Assembly (NCBI GenBank): GCA_947456915.1
Contig: CANGUQ010000115.1
Span: 1 to 9,566 of the forward strand
DNA length: 9,566 nucleotides
Origin: Betaproteobacteria bacterium
Lineage (GTDB): Bacteria; Pseudomonadota; Gammaproteobacteria; Burkholderiales; CAIKXV01
Direction of reading: 5' to 3'
Positions 1 through 4,899 of this stretch are shown in pieces. The translations under genes and the position numbers were made by a program. Position 1 is the stretch's first letter, and each line of letters opens with the position of its first letter. Under the pieces are notes generated by a model, which saw nothing but the letters and a program-made list of their open reading frames with translations, had not been told where the DNA came from and searched no databases.

Positions 1-248
1 GCCGTGCTGCCCTGATCCGCGGCGTCCGGGGTGCAACGCCCGTCAGCCACTGCAGAGACGGACTGATACCGGCACGGCCGCGCGTCGTGATGCACCGTGC
101 CGCGCACGGGCAGTCCATGCGGGACTCCGATCTGCCCGGCACGACCTGCGGGGCACTGCACGCTCGACACGGCGCCGTGCCGCCCGGCCCGCGCGACACG
201 CGTCGAACATTCCCCGACCCGTGCCTCGCAGAAACGCCGGCCCGGCAG
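1..248. other. Upstream flank, no gene recognised
   Basis: I see no convincing coding region here. Open frames exist on both strands, but they are rich in Arg, Ala and Pro, carry no recognisable domain, and one runs straight through the tRNA gene, as GC-rich shadow frames do. A 16-base stretch starting at 202 resembles the IS end found at 6408 (13 of 16 bases by eye), but the likeness does not continue beyond it. Confidence 0.5.
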
Positions 249-287
249 TGGCTGCGATCGGATCGGCCCGGTATACTCCGGCCGATC
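249..287 (+). promoter_or_regulatory. Putative tRNA-Ser promoter with flanking inverted repeat
   Basis: A good -10 hexamer, TATACT, lies at 272-277, ten bases before the first tRNA base. Seventeen bases further upstream is only a weak -35 candidate (TGGCTG, 249-254). The -10 box is bracketed by an inverted repeat: GATCGGCCCGG at 261-271 and CCGGCCGATC at 278-287, complementary except for one extra C. The right arm ends directly at the tRNA 5' end. The promoter role is inferred from position and the -10 match; the repeat is seen directly. Confidence 0.55.
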
Positions 288-381
288 GGAGAGATGGCCG
301 AGAGGTCGAAGGCGCTCCCCTGCTAAGGGAGTATACGGGCCAAAACCTGTATCGAGGGTTCGAATCCCTCTCTCTCCGCCA
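288..381 (+). tRNA. tRNA-Ser(GCT)
   Basis: A complete class II tRNA can be folded by eye. The acceptor stem is GGAGAGA (288-294) with TCTCTCC (371-377), followed by discriminator G378 and an encoded CCA (379-381). The anticodon stem is CTCCC (315-319) with GGGAG (327-331), enclosing loop CTGCTAA with anticodon GCT at 322-324. A long variable arm follows (about 332-353), as expected for serine tRNAs, then a T arm GAGGG/CCCTC around TTCGAAT (354-370). It reads AGC/AGT serine codons. Serine tRNA 3' ends are common integration sites for islands; no second copy of this 3' end is seen inside the window. Confidence 0.98.
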
Positions 382-657
382 CCCCCTGGCTCCATTACGC
401 CGATCATCGGCTGGCGCCCATATGCCGATCACGGACTGGCTCCTGCATGCCGGTCGGTGACACCCCCTGGCATTGATGCGGCTTCCGGCTTTTCGCAGGG
501 CGTCCCGCAAACAGGACCCCGGAAAATCAGCGGGATGGAAGGGGTCCTCGCGGGTTTCGACGGCATGTCGCCCCCCATCCGCCGGGCCTCTGTGTCCGTT
601 TCGGGGAGTCGGTCGGGTCAGGTATGGGCGGGACAAGGCCTCGCCGTCCCCGTGCCC
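382..657. other. Gene-poor spacer after the tRNA
   Basis: The stretch lies between the tRNA 3' end and the stop codon of the minus-strand repeat protein. No frame has recognisable protein content, and the reading frames crossing it are shadows. There is a short dyad, GCCGA/TCGGC, around 399-411 without a following T-run, so no terminator can be called for the tRNA. Confidence 0.5.
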
Positions 658-1284
658 TCAAGCCGTTTCGCCGGGTGCCGCGGGTCGAAAAAGATAGCCG
701 CGCGCGGATGGACGTTTCCCCGCCAGCGCGAGGGATATCGCAGCGCGGTTCATGCCCAGCGCTTCGGCCGCCGCTTTCGCGCTCGGGAACCACTGCTCCC
801 GCCCGGTGGCCTCTTGGATGGCCGCCACCGGCCGGGATCGCGCCACGGCCACCAGCGCGCCCTTTACAGTCGTGGGTGCGGAAGCGTTAGCGTCATGACT
901 GAAGGCCCAGCCCGCCGCAGACGTGCACGCCCCAGCGGCCACAGACGCCGCTGCGCCGCGGTACAGCGCCAAGTCGAAATCGGCCACCGTGCAGTTTCGG
1001 AAGGTGCGCCGCTCGCCCGTTTCGAGGTTGATGCCGTATGCGGGCCGATCGCGTTTCGCCCGCGTGGCAGCTGTGCCAAATGCGGACGGCACAGGCCGGG
1101 GGTCGTCGTCGTAATGGAACCACCATCCTTCGGCGGAGTGATACTGCCCGCTCGCCACTCCGGACACGGCCCCTTCGGGGAGCTTCAACGCCTCCGCCGC
1201 GGCTCTCAGCGACGGAAACCGCCGGGTGTCGCCGTCCGAGTAGCGGACAGCAGCAACCACCGGCCGGGCCTGCACCTCCGACAC
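658..1284 (-). CDS. NUMOD1-like repeat DNA-binding protein (probably the 3' part of a broken gene)
   Basis: The 208-residue product contains three copies of a module of about 50 residues, at roughly 7-57, 80-129 and 151-200. Each begins with a short beta-like segment around RPVVA or RPAYG, passes a TG or DG turn, then a helix-turn-helix-like part (for example AAAEALGMNRAAISLAL), and ends with an aromatic GWW.F or GYLF strand. This is the layout of NUMOD1-type nuclease-associated DNA-binding modules and related phage proteins; no nuclease domain is present. The middle copy is the most degenerate. The only start near the 5' end is GTG at 1284, immediately after an in-frame TGA and without a visible ribosome binding site. 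It is therefore likely the C-terminal part of a once longer protein. Function is unknown beyond probable DNA binding. Confidence 0.6.
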   Translation of the reverse strand: MSEVQARPVVAAVRYSDGDTRRFPSLRAAAEALKLPEGAVSGVASGQYHSAEGWWFHYDDDPRPVPSAFGTAATRAKRDRPAYGINLETGERRTFRNCTVADFDLALYRGAAASVAAGACTSAAGWAFSHDANASAPTTVKGALVAVARSRPVAAIQEATGREQWFPSAKAAAEALGMNRAAISLALAGKRPSARGYLFRPAAPGETA

Positions 1285-1563
1285 TCAGGCCAGGCGCAAC
1301 GCCTTTCCCCAGCGCTCCGGCGGGAGCGCGTCCACATCCGCCCGAAGCCTTAACCACCAGTCTTTCGCCGCGACAATCTCGCCTCGCACTACAGCCATGG
1401 GGGTATCGGCGTTCGCGAATCCCAGTTCTCGCGCTGCTGCGGACTCACGCCCGCAATAGGCGTATATCTGCTCGAAGGTGCTGTCCAGGCGCACCAACGC
1501 CCGATTCAGAAGCTCCTGGATCCGGCGGAGCGGGTGCTTCTTCAGCACGCAGCTGTCCAGCAA
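1285..1563 (-). pseudogene. Fusion ORF: IS transposase N-terminus joined to a NUMOD1-like module
   Basis: The 92-codon frame opens at TTG (1563) and has two unlike halves. Residues about 6-41 (KKHPLRRIQELLNRAL, then YAYCGRES) match the N-terminal DUF772-type domain of IS5-like transposases. From about residue 42 onward (AAARELGF, then AAKDWW) it resembles the repeat module of the gene immediately downstream, including the aromatic end and a linker like the one after the first downstream module. The frame ends in TGA at 1287-1285 and continues in the same frame into the 658-1284 frame. The simplest reading is an IS insertion or recombination that replaced the 5' end of a repeat-protein gene, followed by a nonsense change. 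A functional chimera cannot be excluded. The TTG start is not supported by a visible ribosome binding site. Confidence 0.6.
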
Positions 1564-1607
1564 CCGTGTCGTAAAGAGTGTGCCTGCATCACATCGGCTC
1601 CGCGCAT
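1441..1607 (-). pseudogene. Transposase 5' fragment (IS remnant A), frameshifted
   Basis: An ATG at 1607 (minus strand) opens the typical IS5-like start MRGADVMQ. One base is then missing and reading must shift to continue as GTLFTTR..., LKKHPLRRIQ, RALVRLDSTFEQIYA and GRES. Homology to the family stops near 1441, so only about the first 50 residues of a transposase that normally exceeds 300 remain. The catalytic DDE region is absent and the fragment cannot act alone. It is clearly related to remnant B at 6493-6723. Family placement rests on recalled N-terminal family patterns, not on a search. Confidence 0.7.
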
Positions 1608-1692
1608 CGAGTGTCCCCGTCCTCGGCTACTGTCTTGTACCTTCGACAGTGCGCACCCTCATCCGTTCCACATCATCTGGGGACTTTTCAAC
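1441..1692 (-). mobile_element. IS5-like element remnant A (5' end only, minus strand)
   Basis: Read on the minus strand, the end starts near 1692 with GTTGAAAAGTCCCC, followed by GATGATGTGGAACGGATGAG, and runs through a short leader to the transposase start at 1607. Remnant B begins GTTGAACATCCCCC and GATGATGTGAAACGGATGAG at 6408, and the two stay alignable through the leader and the first transposase codons. The outer boundary is set by where this alignment fades, so it is approximate by a few bases. No right end and no target duplication were found. Confidence 0.7.
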
Positions 1693-1734
1693 AAACTCCC
1701 AGGGAACAATCGCTTCTGCACCGCCAGAACGAGT

Positions 1735-1764
1735 CCTGCTAACCCGCTCAGTCGAGTCAGCAGG
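1735..1764 (+). other. Hairpin preceding the terminator
   Basis: CCTGCTAAC (1735-1743) and GTCAGCAGG (1756-1764) form a nine-base stem with one A-C mismatch and a twelve-base loop. It sits seven bases before the terminator stem. The pair of hairpins resembles the 3' end of a small RNA or an attenuator, but no upstream promoter or gene was identified, so the role is unknown. Confidence 0.4.
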
Positions 1765-1771
1765 CGCTCCG

Positions 1772-1802
1772 AGCCCCGCACCACGCGGGGCTTTCTGCTT
1801 TT
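1772..1802 (+). terminator. Rho-independent terminator (plus strand)
   Basis: An eight-base perfect stem, AGCCCCGC (1772-1779) with GCGGGGCT (1785-1792), encloses a five-base loop and is followed by a T-rich tract to 1802. The T-rich side lies on the plus strand only. On the minus strand the hairpin follows the mazF stop by about 24 bases but lacks a T-run, so it would be at most a weak end for mazEF. No plus-strand gene is recognised upstream. Confidence 0.7.
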
Positions 1803-1815
1803 GGGCTGCTTCTCA

Positions 1816-2160
1816 TCATGGAATCTGCAAAAGCGCCTTCATCTTGGCCCTGACATGCAGCATGACTTCAGTGCTGACCGTGGCCTTCTTCTTGGCGCGT
1901 CGGATCTTCCAGTCCAGAGACTTCACTTGATCGGACAGGACCGCGCACTCGATACCGTCGACCGCGGTGACCACTTCGAATGGGTGCCCTTTGATCTTGG
2001 TGGACATCGGGCAACAGACCATCAAGCCGGTTTTTCCGTTGTAGTAGGCCGGACTGATCACCAGGGCAGGACGGTGCCCCGCCTGTTCATGCCCGGCCTG
2101 CGGATCGAATTGCAACCACACGACCTCGCCAGTATCAGGCACATAGGTACGCGATGGCAT
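1816..2160 (-). CDS. mazF: MazF-type endoribonuclease toxin
   Basis: The 114-residue product is a sequence-specific mRNA interferase of the MazF/PemK family, acting in the cytoplasm and held inactive by MazE. It keeps the E. coli MazF pattern almost end to end: the N-terminal YVPDTGEVVWLQFDP, then EQAGHRPALV with the conserved Arg30, YNGKTG, a PMSTKIKGHPFEV segment with Ser53-Thr54 where E. coli has its catalytic Thr, and DQVKSLDW. Length is close to the usual 111 or so. I place the start at ATG 2160, which overlaps the mazE stop by one base (TGATG), rather than at the upstream TTG; this overlap fits translational coupling. The gene appears intact. Base composition looks less GC-rich than the genes to the right, in keeping with a mobile accessory module. 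Confidence 0.97.
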   Translation of the reverse strand: MPSRTYVPDTGEVVWLQFDPQAGHEQAGHRPALVISPAYYNGKTGLMVCCPMSTKIKGHPFEVVTAVDGIECAVLSDQVKSLDWKIRRAKKKATVSTEVMLHVRAKMKALLQIP

Positions 2161-2402
2161 CAAAGTGCCTCATTCCCGACGGGTCGCCCGAAGTTGACCT
2201 CATCATGGGTATTGCCCGCATGAATGCCGTTCACCAGATCGTCAAGGTCGTATTCGATCTTCCTGGAGGGTTGGATGATGATCCGGCCGCGCGAAACCAC
2301 AAGATCTACCTTTTGCTCAAGTTGATACCCCGCCTCCTTCAGCACCGCAGTGGGCAGGCGCAGGGCTGGGCTGTTGCCCCATTTACGGATGACGGTTTCC
2401 AT
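2160..2402 (-). CDS. mazE: MazE-type antitoxin
   Basis: The 80-residue product pairs with the toxin encoded just downstream. Residues about 3-46 form an AbrB/MazE-type swapped-hairpin DNA-binding domain (VIRKWGNSPALRLP, then VDLVVSRGRIIIQPSRK), closely paralleling E. coli MazE. The C-terminal tail (DLDDLVNGI, then NFGRP) corresponds to the flexible toxin-binding part. The start is ATG at 2402: GAGGAG on the minus strand (2417-2412) lies nine bases upstream, and a longer open frame running further upstream is without family similarity. MazE is expected to bind the palindrome at 2422-2440 and repress its own operon together with MazF. The gene looks intact. Confidence 0.95.
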   Translation of the reverse strand: METVIRKWGNSPALRLPTAVLKEAGYQLEQKVDLVVSRGRIIIQPSRKIEYDLDDLVNGIHAGNTHDEVNFGRPVGNEAL

Positions 2403-2421
2403 GGGTTCAGGCTCCTCACTA

Positions 2422-2440
2422 GTGTCTACATTGTAGACAC
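2422..2440. promoter_or_regulatory. Perfect palindromic operator of mazEF
   Basis: GTGTCTACA (2422-2430), one T, and TGTAGACAC (2432-2440) form a perfect 9+1+9 palindrome. It lies 20 bases before the mazE start and covers the predicted -10 box, the right place for autorepression by the MazEF complex. The palindrome is seen directly; binding is inferred. Confidence 0.8.
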
Positions 2441-2458
2441 GACAGCGCGAGCGCGCAA
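2430..2458 (-). promoter_or_regulatory. mazEF promoter
   Basis: On the minus strand, TACAAT (2435-2430; five of six consensus bases) forms a -10 box. TTGCGC (2458-2453; three of six) lies exactly 17 bases upstream as a -35 box. Transcription would begin near 2423, leaving a short leader containing the mazE ribosome binding site. Confidence 0.65.
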
Positions 2459-2856
2459 CGGCGTCGCGCACGTCACGGCTGCCCCCAGCCGATGGGCGAC
2501 CATGGAGCGTGTGATCGTCAGCCATGCATGGGCTCTGCGTTGCCTGTGAATGGTGCTTCCATACGGGTTCATGCCAGCAAGCCGGAGCATCTTTCCTGGC
2601 AGGGAAGGATCGTTCGTGGCGTTCTGCAGTCAGGGCTGCTTTCGGCACGAACCGGTCCATGGGTTCGATGGGCTTCACCGGGAACCAGACGGTGGCAGAC
2701 ACCCGTACGTCGCCCCGCCAGTGCCGCCGCCGCTGCGCTTGCGCTCACTGCTCGACGTGAGCACTGCCGCGTTCTGGAGTTCCGCTGTTCGCTCCATCGA
2801 TGGCGGCTCAGTGACTTCGGGGCCCCTGCAAGTCCTGGGAACGAAAGGCAAAGCAC
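2459..2856. other. Spacer between the mazEF promoter and the hydrolase gene
   Basis: About 400 bases with no gene I can support. Long open frames cross it on both strands, including extensions of the mazE frame and of shadow frames of the hydrolase, but none has a domain or a recognisable start. A ten-base palindrome, CCATGCATGG, sits at 2522-2531. The promoter of the hydrolase should lie in the right part; no strong -10/-35 pair stands out. Confidence 0.45.
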
Positions 2857-3693
2857 ATGCGCAGAAGAAAATTCATCGGTTCCGTGGCTGCGCTCGGAGC
2901 CACGGGGGCGTCGACCGTATCCGCGCAAGGGGCAGAGAAGACAGGTGTCCTGATGCTGCACGGAAAGAATCCCGGCAGTGCCAGCGATCCCAGCTTCCTT
3001 CCCCTCAAGTTCCGGCTCGAGCGCGAAGGCATGCTGGTACTGCTGCCAGAGATGCCCTGGTCAAGGACGCGCTATCTGCAAGGCGACTGGGACGGTGCCA
3101 TGCGCGAAGTCGAGAAGCACGTCGGCACCTTGCGAGCCAGAGGCGCCACGCGGATCGTGCTGATGGGCCACGGCATGGGATGCCCCGCGGCGCTCAGCCA
3201 TGCCGCAAGCAGGCGGGATGTGGATGCCCTGGTGCTTTTCGCGCCAGACCATGCCCCTCATTGCTGCTACAACGCACCAATGAACGTCGAGGTGCGAAAG
3301 GCCATCGACGAGGCACGTGCCATGGTCGCGGACGGCAAGGGCGACCAGGAGGGCGACCAGGAGGGCGACTTCAGGGACAACAACCAAGGCCGGTTCATGA
3401 CGGTGCGGATGAAGGCCAAGGACTACCTGTCGTTCTTCGACCCTCAATCCGAAGCCGATATGGGGGTCTCGGCGCCCAGGGTGCCGGCCAATTTTCCGGT
3501 CCTCACCGTCATCGGCGACGCTGACCCTCTGTTCCGCGTTGGCCGCAGCCACCTGCACGACAGGCTGCCAGCGAACCCGCGATCGAAGTACCTCGAAGTT
3601 CGCGCCACACACGTCGCGACGCCGGATGTCGCGCGCGAGGAGGCAATCGCGTGGATACGCGGGGCTGTCGAGCAGGCACAAGGCCAGCCGTGA
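2857..3693 (+). CDS. Tat-exported alpha/beta hydrolase-fold protein lacking the nucleophile Ser
   Basis: The 278-residue product starts with a twin-arginine type signal (RRRKFIG at 2-8, a short hydrophobic run, likely cleavage after VSA at 23), so a periplasmic protein is expected. The rest fits an alpha/beta hydrolase: LHG at 34-36 as oxyanion-hole strand, an elbow at 102-108, GDADPLF at 220-226 offering the catalytic acid, and THVATPD at 251-257 offering the histidine. At the elbow, the usual G-x-S-x-G reads G-H-G-M-G with Gly106 where the nucleophile Ser belongs, so ordinary esterase chemistry seems unlikely unless another residue, perhaps Cys109, substitutes. An acidic tandem repeat (GDQEGDQEGD) lies at 162-171. 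GAAAGG ends eight bases before the ATG. The substrate is unknown, and a non-catalytic or binding role is possible. Confidence 0.8.
   Translation: MRRRKFIGSVAALGATGASTVSAQGAEKTGVLMLHGKNPGSASDPSFLPLKFRLEREGMLVLLPEMPWSRTRYLQGDWDGAMREVEKHVGTLRARGATRIVLMGHGMGCPAALSHAASRRDVDALVLFAPDHAPHCCYNAPMNVEVRKAIDEARAMVADGKGDQEGDQEGDFRDNNQGRFMTVRMKAKDYLSFFDPQSEADMGVSAPRVPANFPVLTVIGDADPLFRVGRSHLHDRLPANPRSKYLEVRATHVATPDVAREEAIAWIRGAVEQAQGQP
3341..3369 (+). repeat. 12-base tandem repeat inside the hydrolase gene
   Basis: The unit GCGACCAGGAGG occurs twice in full (3341-3352, 3353-3364) and then as five bases (3365-3369). It keeps the reading frame and encodes GDQE repeats in a likely surface loop of the cap region. 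It looks like a recent slippage duplication. Confidence 0.85.
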
Positions 3694-3832
3694 TGCTTCA
3701 GCAGGCTGTTCTTCTGCACTGACATCAGCGGCCGATCTGGGTCGAAAGCCGACCCATGGGGTGAAGGCGGGTCGTTGTGCAGCGATGCTGGCCGTGGCAC
3801 TCTGCTTGCACAGCGCTTGTGGAGGGTCACTG

Positions 3833-4480
3833 ATGCAGAAGCATTGTCGAAGCCTGCGAGGCCTTGCGGTGACGGTTGCGGCCAGCATTCTGGGCGGATG
3901 CGCCGCGCCGGGCGTCGAATGGTCTGCATTGCCGGCGAGCGCGCCCTGTTGTGACACGGTGGCGCACCTGCCGTTCGCAGCGCTTCAGCCCGATGTGCTC
4001 ACACCGGTTTCGGTCGCGGTCACTCCCGTATTCCATTTCGCCGAAGGTCCGAGCACGTTTGCCGCGTTGACCCTGCCATCGCCGTCTGGCGCGGGTGGCC
4101 TGCGGCTGCGCATAGACAGTTTCGTGCGGCCCGAAGCACCTGCACGCGCAAGCGCATTCGCGCCGGTCGCGTTGTGGCTCGATGAAGAACGCGTGCCGCT
4201 GGCTGCGCCGCAGCCGGTTTTCTATCGGCAGGCGCACGATCTCTGGCGCGGCGAACATCTGCGCGCCGTGCTGGTCGTTCCGCCCGCAGCGCGCCATGTC
4301 GTACTGTTCACGCCCGCGTCCTCGCGCGGGGAGCGATTCGCGCTGCAGGGCGCCCCGTGGATCACCGCAGTTCCGCTGGCCAATGGGGCGAGCATGCTCA
4401 TGCCGACGCCGGGGCGCACGCTCGACGTATCGCGCGCCCCGGTCGGGCATCTGCGGGTGCTGGTCGAGAATCGCAGCTGA
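3833..4480 (+). CDS. MalM-like lipoprotein
   Basis: The 215-residue product has a short basic N-terminus, a hydrophobic segment and a lipobox LGGC, giving acylated Cys23 with Ala at +2. It is therefore probably anchored in the outer membrane and faces the periplasm. The mature part follows the MalM (maltose operon periplasmic protein) family pattern: Cys-Cys at 39-40, LPFAALQP at 46-53, FAEGPSTFAALTLP at 69-82, and a FAPVALWLD strand at 109-117. It is shorter than E. coli MalM and corresponds to its N-terminal domain. The ATG at 3833 is chosen because GGAGG lies seven bases upstream; an in-frame ATG at 3785 would add a second lipobox-like segment. No maltose transport genes are nearby, so the role is unknown. 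The 139-base gap from the hydrolase gene allows but does not prove co-transcription. Confidence 0.75.
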   Translation: MQKHCRSLRGLAVTVAASILGGCAAPGVEWSALPASAPCCDTVAHLPFAALQPDVLTPVSVAVTPVFHFAEGPSTFAALTLPSPSGAGGLRLRIDSFVRPEAPARASAFAPVALWLDEERVPLAAPQPVFYRQAHDLWRGEHLRAVLVVPPAARHVVLFTPASSRGERFALQGAPWITAVPLANGASMLMPTPGRTLDVSRAPVGHLRVLVENRS

Positions 4481-4899
4481 ACGGGACACTGCGCGCGGCC
4501 GCGCGGTGCCGGCGACGATGGGCCTCTCGCGCGGCATGCGGGTGCACATCCGGCAACTGCCCGCCTCGAGCAGTCCGCAGAGCTGTCCATCCCGCTCAGG
4601 GTCAGCGCTGATCAAGCCCTGAACCTGGTCGCGCGCGAGCCGGACTTGAAGAAGCGCTCAACGCCCTTGTGCCTGAAGCTTCGGACCATGCGGCCAATGC
4701 AGCGCGTGGCGCCATGCACCGCATGCAGTGTGACAGCTCTCCTCAAAGTTCGAATGCCCGACCACCACGAACAGAGGGCCCTGAAACTGACCGAGTCAGC
4801 TGAACAATCCTTCCTGCCCCGCCTGCACGAGGCCCTCGTGACGTGTGCCACCCCACCTCTCGCAGCGGGCCGGGCACCGTAGCGCGGCGCTGCGCGGGG
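4481..4899. other. Intergenic region with a toxin relic and palindromes
   Basis: This 419-base gap between the MalM-like gene and the dioxygenase gene (the two converge) holds the higB relic described separately. It also holds a self-complementary CGCGCGGCCGCGCG at 4492-4505 and a perfect 7+1+7 palindrome at 4826-4840 (CACGAGG, C, CCTCGTG). Neither palindrome is followed by a T-run, so no intrinsic terminator is called for the convergent genes. Confidence 0.5.
4532..4689 (-). pseudogene. higB: Decayed HigB/RelE-type toxin fragment
   Basis: From ATG 4689 on the minus strand, the first 20 codons read like the N-terminus of HigB toxins (MVRSFRHKGVERFFKSGSRA). The frame then closes at TGA 4614-4612 after 25 codons, where the family continues for about 90 residues. 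Further on, at about 4556-4532 in a shifted frame, LPDVHPH recalls the family segment LPGWRLHPL and lies at nearly the expected distance. The body has therefore decayed by frameshift and small deletion. HigA, normally just downstream, is missing: the next sequence is the 3' end of the MalM-like gene on the opposite strand. No ribosome binding site is seen. The N-terminal match is good, the rest is weak. Confidence 0.6.

Noticed and set aside
202..217. Possible third IS end (GTCGAACATTCCCCGA)
   Set aside because: It matches the end at 6408 in 13 of 16 bases by eye, but the following sequence shows no further likeness to the IS leader, so it may be chance.
43..636. Minus-strand open frame of 197 codons across the tRNA gene
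   Set aside because: It is antisense to tRNA-Ser; the ERDSNPRY segment is the well-known spurious translation of a serine tRNA complement.
1735..1764. Integron attC-like site suggested by CTAAC and the hairpin
   Set aside because: The core-site consensus is not met (T where a purine is needed) and no integrase or gene cassette is present.
2403..2702. Long minus-strand extension upstream of mazE giving a 180-residue protein
   Set aside because: The ribosome binding site and family alignment put the start at 2402; the extension reads through the operator and promoter and shows no domain.
3061..3957. Long minus-strand ORF opposite the hydrolase gene
   Set aside because: It is the antisense shadow of a well-supported gene, rich in Arg, Val and Ala, without domains.
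4492..4505. CGCGCGGCCGCGCG palindrome after the MalM-like gene as a terminator
   Set aside because: It has no loop and no T-run; it is simply self-complementary GC-rich sequence.
4799..4815. Another IS-end-like string (CTGAACAATCC)
   Set aside because: Only a short partial match; the next bases do not contain the GATGATGTG motif shared by the two real remnants.
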